A stretch of 43,229 nucleotides of DNA from Streptomyces sp. NRRL S-337 (GCF_000720175.1 NZ_JOIX01000060.1:1-43229), one strand, 5' to 3'. Counted from the stretch's first letter, positions 7,911 through 18,245 are shown. Notes: generated by a model not told the origin, from the sequence alone. Translations and numbers: made by a program.

Positions 7911-8282
7911 TCAGCCTTCCACCGGGGCGCGGAGCCGGCCGACGGGGGCGACCGCGACCGCCGTCTTGGGACAGACCCAGTGCGGGTCGGGCCCCAACTC
8001 CGGCTCCACATCCAGGGCATGGGGGTCGCCCGATTCCATACACACCGGGCACAGCGGCCAGCGGCCGTACCGCTCCAGGAGGGCGTCCTGGACGTCCTGC
8101 GCGATCAGTCCCGCGACGAACGCCGCGCCTTCAGGCCATTGCTCCACCCACCACCGGCGGTGGACCACCGCATCCTCCACGAGCGAGACGATGTCGGCGT
8201 CGGCCACCTCGTCCGCCATCAGGTCGGCGAGCACCAGCGCCCGCGCGGCGTGCAATGCCTGTTCCAGCTCCATGTCCCCCAT
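7911..8282 (-). CDS. Conserved hypothetical protein with a C-terminal Cys pair
   Basis: I do not recognise a named family. The 123-aa protein has an acidic, Ala/Leu-rich helical N-terminal two thirds (LEQALHAARALVLADLMADE, VVHRRWWVEQWPEGA) and a C-terminal WPLCPVCMESGDPHAL ... PHWVCPK segment. The Cys-X2-Cys pair plus the later Cys and His could hold a metal. ATG 8282 has GGGAG 4 nt upstream; ATG 8273 is an in-frame alternative. It is the first gene of an operon with the DUF4031 gene. Its upstream region carries two DnaA boxes and is shared with the divergent rpiR gene. Confidence 0.65.
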   Translation of the reverse strand: MGDMELEQALHAARALVLADLMADEVADADIVSLVEDAVVHRRWWVEQWPEGAAFVAGLIAQDVQDALLERYGRWPLCPVCMESGDPHALDVEPELGPDPHWVCPKTAVAVAPVGRLRAPVEG

Positions 8283-8312
8283 TGTCTCCCGTGCGCCGGA
8301 CGCCGCTCGGCG

Positions 8313-8353
8313 TTGTCCACAGGCCCGGCGGCGGAGGCCGGCCGTTGTCCACA
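8313..8353. promoter_or_regulatory. Two consensus DnaA boxes
   Basis: TTGTCCACA occurs at 8313-8321 and again at 8345-8353, same orientation, start to start 32 bp (about three helical turns). This is the preferred Streptomyces DnaA box as I know it. They lie between the promoter of rpiR and the divergent hypothetical gene. No AT-rich unwinding region or further boxes are visible, so this is not an origin. Confidence 0.7.
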
Positions 8354-8369
8354 GCCCTCACGGAGGGTA

Positions 8370-8402
8370 TTGACGCGGTGCCGGTGCTGAAATTATTTTT
8401 CA
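8370..8402 (+). promoter_or_regulatory. rpiR leaderless promoter overlapped by an RpiR-type operator
   Basis: TTGACG (8370-8375) and TATTTT (8394-8399), 18 nt apart, would start transcription at about 8405-8406, exactly at the GTG start, giving a leaderless mRNA. The -10 is covered by the inverted repeat TGAAA-N5-TTTCA (8388-8402). A second palindrome, GAAACTTTC (8424-8432), lies inside the first codons. GAAA/TTTC palindromes are typical of RpiR-family operators, so autorepression is likely. Confidence 0.65.
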
Positions 8403-8405
8403 AGT

Positions 8406-9338
8406 GTGAGCAGCAGCCTGAAGGAAACTTTCAAGGACGTGGCCGTCGAGACCCGACCGGCCCCGGCCCCACCCGCCCCCGCGGCGCTGGCCGCCAAGGT
8501 CCGCACCCTCGCGCCGACGATGACCCGCTCCATGCAGCGGGTCGCCGAGACCGTCGCGAGCGACCCGGCCGGCTGCGCCGCACTGACCGTCACCGGCCTC
8601 GCGGAGCGCACCGGCACCAGCGAAGCCACCGTCGTACGCACGTCGAGGCTGCTCGGCTATCCGGGCTACCGCGACCTCCGACTGGCGCTCGCCGCGCTCG
8701 CCGCGCAGCAGGCGGCCGGCGGCGCGCCCGCGGTGACCGCCGACATAGCGGTCGACGACTCCCTGGTCGATGTCGTCGCCAAGCTGGCGCAGGAAGAGCA
8801 GCAGTGCTTGGCCGACACCGCGGCCGCGCTGGACGTCACCCAGCTCGAAGCGGCGGTCGCCGCGCTCGCCTCCGCCCGCCGGATCGATGTGTACGGCATC
8901 GGCGCGTCCAACCTCGTCGGCCAGGACCTCGCCCAGAAGCTGCTGCGCATCGGCCTGATCGCGCATGCGCACGCCGATCCCCACCTCGCGGTGACGAACG
9001 CCGTGCAGATGCGGACCGGTGACGTCGCCCTGGCGATCACCCACTCCGGCCGGACCACCGACGTCATAGAGCCCCTGCGGGTGGCCTTCGACCACGGCGC
9101 GACGACCATCGCCATCACCGGCCGCCCGGACGGCGAGATCGCCGCGTACGCCGACCACATCCTGACCACCTCCACCGCGCGCGAGAGCGAGCTGCGCCCG
9201 GCCGCGATGTCCTCCCGGACGAGTCAACTGCTGGTCGTGGACTGCCTGTTCATAGGCGTCGCGCAGCGGACGTACGAGACCGCCGCCCCCGCCCTCTCCG
9301 CCTCCTACGAGGCGCTGGCCCACCGCCACCAGCCCTGA
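8406..9338 (+). CDS. RpiR/MurR-family regulator with SIS domain
   Basis: The 310-aa protein has an N-terminal RpiR winged-helix domain (about residues 20-100; MTRSMQRVAETVASDP, LAERTGTSEATVVRTSRLLG) and a C-terminal SIS sugar-phosphate domain (about 140-270; IDVYGIGASNLVGQDLAQKL, ALAITHSGRTTDVIEPL). RpiR regulators sense phosphosugars; the neighbours murQ and a PTS permease point to MurNAc-6-phosphate or a related amino-sugar phosphate as the ligand. GTG 8406 lacks a Shine-Dalgarno sequence but coincides with the predicted transcription start, so leaderless translation is likely. murQ follows after 56 nt on the same strand. Confidence 0.9.
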   Translation: MSSSLKETFKDVAVETRPAPAPPAPAALAAKVRTLAPTMTRSMQRVAETVASDPAGCAALTVTGLAERTGTSEATVVRTSRLLGYPGYRDLRLALAALAAQQAAGGAPAVTADIAVDDSLVDVVAKLAQEEQQCLADTAAALDVTQLEAAVAALASARRIDVYGIGASNLVGQDLAQKLLRIGLIAHAHADPHLAVTNAVQMRTGDVALAITHSGRTTDVIEPLRVAFDHGATTIAITGRPDGEIAAYADHILTTSTARESELRPAAMSSRTSQLLVVDCLFIGVAQRTYETAAPALSASYEALAHRHQP

Positions 9339-9394
9339 CCGCCGCCCGCCGCACGGGGGCGGCATGCGCCCGACCCGGAAAGAGCCGCCGAGCC

Positions 9395-10342
9395 ATGACC
9401 TCCACCGCCGACCACCCCCACTACGCCGATCTGCGCGCCGAGTTGGACCGCCTCACCACCGAGGCGTTCCGTCCCGACCTCGCCGAGATCGACCGCCGCT
9501 CCACCCTCGACATCGCCCGCACGATGAACGACGAGGACGCCACCGTCCCCGCCGCGGTCGCCCGCCGGCTCCCCGAGATCGCCGCCGCCATCGACGCCGC
9601 CGCCGCCCGGATGGCCCGTGGCGGCCGGCTGGTCTACGCCGGCGCCGGCACCGCCGGCCGGCTCGGGGTGCTGGACGCCAGCGAATGCCCGCCAACCTTC
9701 AACACCGACCCCTCCGAGGTCCTCGGCCTGATCGCCGGCGGCCCGTCCGCACTGGTCACGGCCGTCGAAGGTGCCGAGGACAGCAAGGAGTTCGCCGCCG
9801 AGGACCTGACCGCGATCGGGCTGACCGAGCGGGACACCGTGGTCGGCGTCTCGGCCTCCGGCCGCACGCCCTACGCGATCGGCGCGGTCGAGCACGCCCG
9901 GGCCCGCGGCGCCCTGACCATCGGCCTGTCCTGCAACGCCGGTTCGGCGCTGGCCGCGGCCGCCGAGCACGGCATCGAGATCGTCGTCGGCCCCGAGCTG
10001 CTGACCGGCTCCACCCGGCTCAAGGCGGGCACCGCGCAGAAGCTGGTGCTCAACATGCTCTCGACCATCACCATGATCCGGCTGGGCAAGACCTACGGGA
10101 ACCTGATGGTCGACGTCCGCGCCTCCAACGACAAGCTGCGGGCCCGCTCGCGGCGGATCGTCGCGCTCGCCACCGGCGCCACCGACGCCGAGATCGAGAC
10201 CGCGCTGGCCATAACGGACGGCGAGGTGAAGAACGCCATCCTCACCCTGCTCGCCGGCGTCGACGGCCCGACCGCCGCCCGCCTCCTCGCCGCCTCCGAC
10301 GGCCATCTGCGCGCGGCCCTGGAAGCCGCCCGAGCCCGCTGA
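9395..10342 (+). CDS. murQ: N-acetylmuramic acid 6-phosphate etherase MurQ
   Basis: MurQ cleaves the lactyl ether of MurNAc-6-phosphate to give GlcNAc-6-phosphate and D-lactate, the step that joins muramic acid recycling to NagA. The 315-aa protein has the usual family length and motifs: LDRLTTEAFRPDL near the N-terminus, a SIS fold with LVYAGAGTAGRLGVLDASE, and ECPPTF containing the probable catalytic Glu97; VVGVSASGRTPYAIGAV and LKAGTAQKLVLNMLST follow. GGAAAGAG lies 10 nt before ATG 9395. It sits between an RpiR regulator and an EIIBC permease. Its product feeds nagA, located 17 kb away in this window. Confidence 0.95.
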   Translation: MTSTADHPHYADLRAELDRLTTEAFRPDLAEIDRRSTLDIARTMNDEDATVPAAVARRLPEIAAAIDAAAARMARGGRLVYAGAGTAGRLGVLDASECPPTFNTDPSEVLGLIAGGPSALVTAVEGAEDSKEFAAEDLTAIGLTERDTVVGVSASGRTPYAIGAVEHARARGALTIGLSCNAGSALAAAAEHGIEIVVGPELLTGSTRLKAGTAQKLVLNMLSTITMIRLGKTYGNLMVDVRASNDKLRARSRRIVALATGATDAEIETALAITDGEVKNAILTLLAGVDGPTAARLLAASDGHLRAALEAARAR

Positions 10343-10493
10343 GCACCGCCCGGCGCACCGGCCGTCCGCCCTGCGGCGGCGGCTCACGCCGCCCGGGCAG
10401 CAGACGCCCTCGTCACTCCGGTCACCCGTCCGTCCCTTCGCCCCGCCCGCGCCGACCCCACCTCCGGTTCGTCCGCACAGCAAGGCACCGCAC

Positions 10494-12221
10494 ATGTCCG
10501 AAGACACCCACCGCGCCACCGCCGCCGCGCTCCTCCCGCTTGTCGGCGGCGCCCCCAACGTCACCTCCGTCGCCCACTGCATGACCCGGCTCCGCCTCGG
10601 CATCCGGGACCCCTCCCTGGTCCAAGGAGAGGACCTCAAGGCGCTGCCCGCTGTCATGGGAGTGGTCGAGGACGGGTCCACGTACCAGATCGTGCTGGGA
10701 CCCGGCGCGGTCGCCCGGGTCACCCCTGCCTTCGAAACCCTGCTGGCCCAGGCCCGCGACGCGGAGGAACCGGAAACCGACGCCGGGGGAACCGAGACCG
10801 CGACAGCCACCGCCCCGCCCCCGACCCCCCAGACCCCGGCCCCGGCCCCGGCAGACGCACGGCCCACCAGCACCGCACAACCCGCCACCACCGCCGCACC
10901 GCCCGCCACCGCACCGCCCGCCGGCACAGCACCGCCCACCACCGCCGAGCACCTCGCCGCGCAGGGGGCCGCGCTCAAGGCGCGCCGGAAGGCCCGGAAC
11001 GCCACCCCGGTCAAGCTGTTCCTGCGCCGGGTGGCGAACATCTTCGTCCCGCTGATCCCCGCGCTGATCGGCTGCGGCATCGTCGCCGGGATCAACGGAC
11101 TGCTCATCAACCTCGGCTGGCTGCCGTCCGTCGTCCCCGCCCTGACCGCCATCGCCGCCGGCTTCATGTCGCTGATCGCGGTGTTCGTGGGCTACCACAC
11201 CGCCAAGGAGTTCGGCGGGACACCGGTGCTCGGCGGTGCGGTCGCCGCGGTCATCGTCTTCCCCGGCGTCGCCCACATCACCGCCTTCGGCCGGCACCTC
11301 TCCCCGGGCCAGGGCGGCGTCCTGGGCGCACTGGCCGCCGCGCTGCTCGCCGTGCAGGTGGAGAAGCATTGCCGCAAAAGAATCCCCGAGGCGCTCGACG
11401 TCCTCCTCACCCCCACCCTGACGGTCCTGGTCACCGGCCTGGTCACGCTCTTCGGCCTGATGTACGTCGCCGGTGCGGCCGCCACCGCCATCGGCTCCTT
11501 CGCCACCTGGCTGCTCGCGCACGGCGGCGCGGCGGCCGGCTTCCTGCTGGGCGGGCTCTTCCTCCCCCTCGTCATGCTGGGCCTCCATCAGGCCCTCATC
11601 CCGCTGCACACCACCCTCATCCAGCAGCAGGGCTACACCGTCCTGCTGCCGATCCTCGCCATGGCCGGCGCGGGCCAGGTCGGCGCCGCCCTCGCCGTCT
11701 TCGTCCGCCTGCCCCGCAACCGCTCGGTCCGTACGACCATCAAGTCGGCCCTGCCCGCGGGCTTCCTGGGCGTCGGCGAGCCGCTGATCTACGGCGTGTC
11801 ACTGCCCCTCGGGCGGCCCTTCGTCACCGCCTGCCTCGGCGGCGCGTTCGGCGGCGGGTTCATCGGCCTGTTCCACCAAATCGGCGACACCGTCGGCGCC
11901 ACCGCCATCGGCCCTTCCGGCTGGGCGCTGTTCCCCCTGGTCCAGGGCAACCACGGCATCGTCACCACGCTCGCGGTCTACGCGACGGGGCTGGCCGTCG
12001 GCTATCTGACCGGCTTCCTGGCGACGTACCTCTTCGGCTTCAGCAAGCAGATGCGCACCGACCTCAACGCCCCACCCCACACAACGGAAACGCCGGAAGC
12101 ACCGGCACCGGCGCAAGCAGCGGAAGCAGCGGAAGCAGCGGAGGCAACAGAAGCAGTGGAAACGGCGACTGCGGCCCCCGCCGCGCCGCCCGCCACCACC
12201 CGGGCAACCGCCGGAACGTAA
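10494..12221 (+). CDS. PTS EIIBC permease, probably for MurNAc
   Basis: The 575-aa protein fuses an EIIB domain (residues 1-85, phosphorylated Cys29 in VAHCMTRLRLGIRD) to an EIIC domain of about 10 membrane segments (about 175-515; LFLRRVANIFVPLIPALIG, GVGEPLIYGVSLPLGRP, IGPSGWALFPLVQGN). It would import and phosphorylate a sugar, most likely MurNAc given murQ and rpiR immediately upstream; no EIIA domain is present, so a separate EIIA is needed. The B-C linker (about 90-158) and the C-terminal tail (about 525-575) are Pro/Ala/Thr/Glu-rich and coded by short tandem repeats. AAGG lies 8 nt before ATG 10494; the 151-nt gap after murQ may hold a second promoter. Confidence 0.85.
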   Translation: MSEDTHRATAAALLPLVGGAPNVTSVAHCMTRLRLGIRDPSLVQGEDLKALPAVMGVVEDGSTYQIVLGPGAVARVTPAFETLLAQARDAEEPETDAGGTETATATAPPPTPQTPAPAPADARPTSTAQPATTAAPPATAPPAGTAPPTTAEHLAAQGAALKARRKARNATPVKLFLRRVANIFVPLIPALIGCGIVAGINGLLINLGWLPSVVPALTAIAAGFMSLIAVFVGYHTAKEFGGTPVLGGAVAAVIVFPGVAHITAFGRHLSPGQGGVLGALAAALLAVQVEKHCRKRIPEALDVLLTPTLTVLVTGLVTLFGLMYVAGAAATAIGSFATWLLAHGGAAAGFLLGGLFLPLVMLGLHQALIPLHTTLIQQQGYTVLLPILAMAGAGQVGAALAVFVRLPRNRSVRTTIKSALPAGFLGVGEPLIYGVSLPLGRPFVTACLGGAFGGGFIGLFHQIGDTVGATAIGPSGWALFPLVQGNHGIVTTLAVYATGLAVGYLTGFLATYLFGFSKQMRTDLNAPPHTTETPEAPAPAQAAEAAEAAEATEAVETATAAPAAPPATTRATAGT

Positions 12222-12237
12222 GGAGGGGACAGCCTCC

Positions 12238-12516
12238 TTACGCCCCGGAGCCCTCGTGCGTGCGGGTGGCCACCACCTCGACATGGCCGCAGAACGCGCA
12301 GACCCAGACGGGTCCTTCGGCGTCCCGCTGCTGCCACATCGTGCGGCGGCAGCGGGGGCAGCCCGTCGTGCCGATCCCGTCCGCCCCCATCAGCGGCGGC
12401 TCGGGGGTCGCGTCGGCGTAGGCGATGATCTGCTTGCGCAGTCGGTCGTCCGTGGTGTTGGCCATTCGGAGCAGGCGCACCACACGGGAACGGACTTCTT
12501 CGACAAACTCGGTCAT
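12238..12516 (-). CDS. Small zinc-ribbon protein
   Basis: The 92-aa protein (MTEFVEEVRSRVVRLLRMAN start) has a helical N-terminal half and a C-terminal four-cysteine ribbon: GCPRCRRTMW and WVCAFCGHVEV. It probably binds zinc; no function is known to me. ATG 12516 is chosen because the conserved-looking helix begins there; an in-frame ATG at 12594 has no ribosome site either. TACGCT about 12 nt upstream of ATG 12516 could be a -10 of a leaderless transcript. Its stop lies only 16 nt from the stop of the converging PTS gene, the one convergent junction here too short for a repeat array. Confidence 0.7.
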   Translation of the reverse strand: MTEFVEEVRSRVVRLLRMANTTDDRLRKQIIAYADATPEPPLMGADGIGTTGCPRCRRTMWQQRDAEGPVWVCAFCGHVEVVATRTHEGSGA

Positions 12517-12678
12517 CGTCGGAGCAGCGTACGCGTCCGGCGCGCAGCCATCGATCGGTTCGGTCAAATACCGGGGCCCCCGGACATCCGCCACCCACTA
12601 AGGAGTGAGAGCACCCCCTGCGGTTGACGACCGGCGCCGTCCGCCACCCGCTGCCCGCCGCCCGGCCGGCCGGGTCGC

Positions 12679-14160
12679 TCAGCCCGCCATCACGCTGCCG
12701 AACTGCGGCGCACCCGCCGTCGAGACGCCTGCCGCCGACGGGGAAAGGAAGCGGGAGCCGGTGGTGGTGAGGCGGCTGTCGTCGGAGGGAAGGGTGATGA
12801 CCGCGCCGTCGCCGCCGTTCTCGTAGGTGACGCCCACCGTCAGATCGGCCCTCTTGTCGCCATTGAGGTCGGAGAGGAAGACCTCGCCGCCGAAGAGGTC
12901 GTCCTTCTCGTTGGCGCCGGGGACGCCCGGGGAGTTCTGGTGGAAGTACTGGACGCGGTGGCCGGTGTCGAGGCCCCAGGGGGAGCCGTACAGGACGGTG
13001 ACCGCGCCGGTCCTGCTCACCCCGTCGATGGCCTCCTTCGCGGCGGAGACGGCCAGGTCCTGCCGGCCGTCGCCGTCGATGTCGCCCAGGCTGACCTCGT
13101 AGCCGAAGCCGTCGCCCTTCTCCGAGCTGCCGGGGATCGCACCCGATTCCTGGGTGAGGGTGTCGACCCGGTCGACGCGCGGGCCGCCGGCCGAGCCGTG
13201 GATGACGTTGACCTTGCCGCCCGTGACACCGCCGGGGATGTCCTCGAACGTCACCCCGGTGACCAGGTCGCCGAAGCCATCGCCGTCGACGTCGCCGATG
13301 GCCGTGATGATGCCGGCCGGCAGCCGCTTGGCAGCGGCCCCGGACAGCCCGGACGGGGTGCCCGGCAGGTAGTAGTTGACGTTGGCGTAGGGGCTCCGGT
13401 TGTCGTACCCGCTCACCACCAGGTCGGTGTAGCCCTGATCGGTGACCTCGCCGGCCGTCAGGTTGAGGATGCCGTTGGTGCCCTCGCCGAGGATCGGCAG
13501 GGAGAGAGATGTGTGGGCACCGGGTATGCCGGCCCGGCTGAAGCCGCCCTTGAAGACGTGGAGCTTCGACGACGAGGTGCCGACGGCCAGGTCGGCCCTG
13601 CCGTCCCGGTCGAAGTCGCCGGCGGCCAGCGCCGCACCGAGGCGGTCGTGCTCCGCGGGGGCCGGATCGGCGAGGGTGGCGCTGCCCCTCCCGGAGAGGC
13701 CGCCGGACGCGCCCCACAGGATCTGAACGGTCCCGCCGTCGGCATCACCCGAGACGTCCTCGGAGGGCGCCGCGACGGCCAGGTCCGCGAAGCCGTCGGA
13801 GTCGAAGTCGCCGGCGGCCAGCGCCGCCCCGAACAGGTCGCCGGCCTCGGCCGCGCCCGGAACGCCCGGGGAGTTCTGGGTGAGGGTGGTGTACCGGGCG
13901 GCGTCGATGCCGTGCGCGGAGCCGTAGAAGACGGTGACGGCGCCGGCGCGCAGCTTGCCGTCGACGGTCGCGGCGGGCGCGGCAACGGCCAGGTCGCGGT
14001 AGCCGTCACCGTTGAAGTCGCCCTGCCGGCCGTTGGCAGCGGCGGCGGGGGCGTCGGCGCGGCCCGCCGCCGAGGCGGTGCCGGAGGCGGCGGTCAGCAG
14101 TCCGGCGGCGAGCGCGGTCGCGGCCGCGGCAGCCAGGGTCGTACGCAGGTGGTGGGCCAT
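12679..14160 (-). CDS. Secreted FG-GAP (integrin alpha-like beta-propeller) repeat protein
   Basis: The 493-aa protein begins with a Sec-type signal peptide (MAHHLRTTLAAAAATALAAG ... GTASAAG, cleavage near residue 30). Calcium-binding loops of FG-GAP/VCBS repeats follow: DFNGDGYRDL, DFDSDGFADL, DFDRDGRADL, DVDGDGFGDL, DIDGDGRQDL and DLNGDKRADL, paired with GAVTVFYGS-like FG-GAP cores. This predicts a seven-bladed extracellular propeller; one blade (around EVTDQGYTDLVV) has lost the consensus loop. Ligand unknown. ATG 14160 precedes the signal peptide; the ribosome site is weak (GGGAG about 12 nt upstream). A degenerate 33-bp repeat array lies upstream. Confidence 0.9.
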   Translation of the reverse strand: MAHHLRTTLAAAAATALAAGLLTAASGTASAAGRADAPAAAANGRQGDFNGDGYRDLAVAAPAATVDGKLRAGAVTVFYGSAHGIDAARYTTLTQNSPGVPGAAEAGDLFGAALAAGDFDSDGFADLAVAAPSEDVSGDADGGTVQILWGASGGLSGRGSATLADPAPAEHDRLGAALAAGDFDRDGRADLAVGTSSSKLHVFKGGFSRAGIPGAHTSLSLPILGEGTNGILNLTAGEVTDQGYTDLVVSGYDNRSPYANVNYYLPGTPSGLSGAAAKRLPAGIITAIGDVDGDGFGDLVTGVTFEDIPGGVTGGKVNVIHGSAGGPRVDRVDTLTQESGAIPGSSEKGDGFGYEVSLGDIDGDGRQDLAVSAAKEAIDGVSRTGAVTVLYGSPWGLDTGHRVQYFHQNSPGVPGANEKDDLFGGEVFLSDLNGDKRADLTVGVTYENGGDGAVITLPSDDSRLTTTGSRFLSPSAAGVSTAGAPQFGSVMAG

Positions 14161-14563
14161 ACGGAGCTCGATCTCCCAGGTGTGCGGGGGCAGTTGGGGT
14201 GGCGCGTTGAGCGTTGAGGAGACCCGCGAGAGAGAAAGAGGGTTGTAGTGGAGCAGTGAAGGTGGCGCGCAGGGAGTGTGTGCGCCCTGCCGCCGCGCGA
14301 CAGCTGGACGGTGACCTCCGACACCGCGTGACGACCGGCCCGTGGCGCCCCGACACCGTATGACGGTCAGCCGAGGGCACCCCGCCGCCGCGCAACCACC
14401 AACCTGTGAGACCCCCACCGCCGCGCAACCACCAACCTGTGACACCCCCGCCGCCGCGTGACAACCGGCCCGCCCCCAGTGCCGTACGCACGACCGTACG
14501 CTGCCACCCCCGCCGCCGCGTGCCAGCCGCCCAGCGGACTCCCCTGCGTCGTGTGACGACCGC
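14161..14563. repeat. Intergenic region with a degenerate 33-bp tandem array
   Basis: The 403 bp between the FG-GAP and DUF998 genes are mostly a degenerate array of about 32-33 bp units from about 14287 to 14572. The best two copies are 14379-14410 and 14411-14443, sharing GCCGCGCAACCACCAACCTG. The array reaches into the end of the DUF998 gene. The FG-GAP promoter must lie in 14161-14290, but I see no convincing -10/-35 pair. This is not CRISPR: units abut with no spacers. Confidence 0.75.
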
Positions 14564-15364
14564 TCAGGGAGTAGGCGCAGGCGCCGGGATCTCCGCAGGG
14601 CGTACCGCGGACGCCCGGGCCGCCGCGGCCGACCGGAGCGATTCGGCGGCCAGCAGCGCGAACCACACGCCCACCAGCACGAGATGGATGCGCTGCAGGA
14701 CGCCGTGCCAGCCGGGCCGGCCGAACAGCGGACCCACGGTGCACACGGCGGCCGGCAGGGCCAGCGCCAGCACCCGCGGCCCCCACCGGCGGATCAGCTG
14801 CCGGTGCGGGCGCTCGGCCACGGCGGCGCGGCTGAGCAGCGCCATCGACGCGAAGAGGAAGAAGTGGGCCAGGGCGCTGGTGGCCGTGTGCCAGGGGTGC
14901 ACGGCCTCGCACCCGGGCTCCAGTGAGGGCGCGCAGCGCATCGGCAGCGCCACGTCGGCCAGCGACGACAGCCCGAGACCGGCCAGCGCCGCCCACCCGG
15001 CACGGGACCAGCGGCCCGCCGCCGGACCGTACGCCAGCAGCGCCCCCAGGACGACGAGGGCGGCGCAGACGCATTCGATGCCGCCGAAGAGACCGCGCAG
15101 TGGCTGGTCGGCGGCGTACAGCTCGCTGACGTACGAGTGCCGGGGGTCGAGGCCGGTCGGCAGGACGAACTCCAGCAGCCAGCCGTTGTAGAGCACGGCG
15201 GCCACGGCGAGCAGCCGGGCCGCCCAGGCATCCCGGCGGCCCGGATCGCCGGGCCGGCCCGCGTGCCGCGGCGCCGCTTTCCCCGCCCGCCGCGGCCGCA
15301 CCGCCCGGTCACCGCCTCGCGCCCGTCCCCCCTGCCGGTCCGCGTTCCGCTCCTGCCCGGACAT
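14564..15364 (-). CDS. DUF998 family integral membrane protein
   Basis: The 266-aa protein has a basic N-terminal tail of about 45 residues and then about six membrane segments, among them LLAVAAVLYNGWLLEFVL, CVCAALVVLGALLAYG and ALAHFFLFASMALLSRAAV. The signatures SYVSELYAADQP, LPMRCAPS and HTATSALAHF are typical of DUF998, a family of bacterial membrane proteins without an assigned reaction. ATG 15364 has no clear ribosome site, so the true start could be later; no internal Met precedes TM1. It is transcribed toward the FG-GAP gene. Its last codons lie inside the degenerate 33-bp array. Confidence 0.8.
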   Translation of the reverse strand: MSGQERNADRQGGRARGGDRAVRPRRAGKAAPRHAGRPGDPGRRDAWAARLLAVAAVLYNGWLLEFVLPTGLDPRHSYVSELYAADQPLRGLFGGIECVCAALVVLGALLAYGPAAGRWSRAGWAALAGLGLSSLADVALPMRCAPSLEPGCEAVHPWHTATSALAHFFLFASMALLSRAAVAERPHRQLIRRWGPRVLALALPAAVCTVGPLFGRPGWHGVLQRIHLVLVGVWFALLAAESLRSAAAARASAVRPAEIPAPAPTP

Positions 15365-15575
15365 GATCAGTCGCCGCCTGTATCGGACCTGATCAGACCT
15401 CTACGCACCCTGGCTCGCACGAACACTCCTTCGTTTGCGATCACAGGGGGCGCGGCCACCCCGAGACCCTTGACCGTGACTGTCCATAGTTGACCCAGTG
15501 CACAGCGTAACCGTCATGCCGTCCGCGCCCCGAGAGGCTCAGGGCACGGCGGCGGGCCGGGGCACAAACGCCGCC

Positions 15576-15609
15576 GGGGCGGCACCCCCTGGGAGGAGGG
15601 TGCCGCCCC
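15576..15609 (-). terminator. groEL2 terminator hairpin
   Basis: A perfect 12-bp stem, GGGGCGGCACCC (15576-15587) with GGGTGCCGCCCC (15598-15609) and a 10-nt loop, lies about 50 nt after the groEL2 stop. There is no U-tract, as is common in Streptomyces. Confidence 0.8.
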
Positions 15610-15624
15610 GACGTTCAGGACGTG

Positions 15625-17619
<1,995 letters not shown>

Positions 17620-17644
17620 CACAACGCAGCAGTCGGTCGGCGCC

Positions 17645-17848
17645 TCAGCCGGCCACCCGGACCATGTCCGCCTGCGGCCCCTTCTGGCCCTGCGAGATCT
17701 CGAACTCGACCCGCTGGCCCTCCTCAAGGGTGCGGTAGCCGTCCATCTGGATCGCGCTGTAGTGGACGAATACATCCGCACCACCGTCGACCGCGATGAA
17801 GCCGTACCCCTTCTCCGCGTTGAACCACTTGACGGTGCCCTGAGCCAT
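17645..17848 (-). CDS. Cold-shock domain protein (CspA/ScoF type)
   Basis: The 67-aa protein is a complete cold-shock domain: [20 protein letters not shown] contains RNP1 (KGYGFI), and DVFVHYSAI is RNP2. It binds single-stranded RNA/DNA and acts as an RNA chaperone. FVHYSAI has Tyr where FVHFS is usual. GGGGAG lies 6 nt before ATG 17848. The leader is long (promoter candidate at 17963-17990), as in other csp genes where the leader folds with temperature. It is followed by its own terminator, so it is separate from groEL2. Confidence 0.95.
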   Translation of the reverse strand: MAQGTVKWFNAEKGYGFIAVDGGADVFVHYSAIQMDGYRTLEEGQRVEFEISQGQKGPQADMVRVAG

Positions 17849-17962
17849 GCCTAACTCCCCTATTACTGGCCCTTGCGCAGGACCGCACTCCGCGGACCCG
17901 GGTCAGACCTCACCCCGCGAAAGGCCCGTGGGGTGTGCGCCGGAACGCGTCGACCGCCGCTG

Positions 17963-17990
17963 AATGTATCTGGACCGATGCCCAGCGCAA
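17963..17990 (-). promoter_or_regulatory. Candidate csp promoter
   Basis: On the minus strand TTGCGC (17990-17985) and TACATT (17968-17963) are 16 nt apart. The start would be near 17956, giving a leader of about 107 nt, a typical csp leader length. Confidence 0.45.
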
Positions 17991-18019
17991 CAGGTCAATC
18001 GGACGAGAATTCTGGCGCC

Positions 18020-18056
18020 GGAGAATCGGCTATATGCGGCGAAATCGCGATTCTCC
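18020..18056. repeat. 37-bp inverted repeat upstream of csp
   Basis: GGAGAATCG (18020-18028) and CGATTCTCC (18048-18056) form a perfect 9-bp inverted repeat around a 19-nt AT-rich loop. It lies 30 bp upstream of the predicted csp -35. It may be an operator or the leader of a more upstream start. Confidence 0.5.
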
Positions 18057-18204
18057 CGGGCAAGCCGGGCCGGGCATAGACGTGCCTAACCGACAAATGC
18101 CGCACACACTTTGAGCACAACTCGGCGCGGTTTCTTATGCGCTCGGCATACCCCGGGACATATACAGCGAGGAGATCGCCACAATGCTATCCCCTTTCAC
18201 GAAA

Positions 18205-18245
18205 CGGAATTGCCCCGTCCGATTTCGATGGACGGGGCAATTCCG
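18205..18245 (-). terminator. Terminator of the thrC-cysO operon
   Basis: A perfect 16-bp stem (CGGAATTGCCCCGTCC 18205-18220, complement 18230-18245) with a 9-nt loop lies about 110 nt after the cysO-like stop. On the minus strand the stem is followed by a short T run. Confidence 0.8.

Noticed and set aside
8313..8353. Replication origin
   Set aside because: Only two DnaA boxes occur, with no AT-rich unwinding element and no dnaA, dnaN or gyr genes nearby.
14379..14460. CRISPR-like repeats
   Set aside because: Units of about 33 bp abut directly with no unique spacers and no cas genes are present; this is an ordinary degenerate tandem array.
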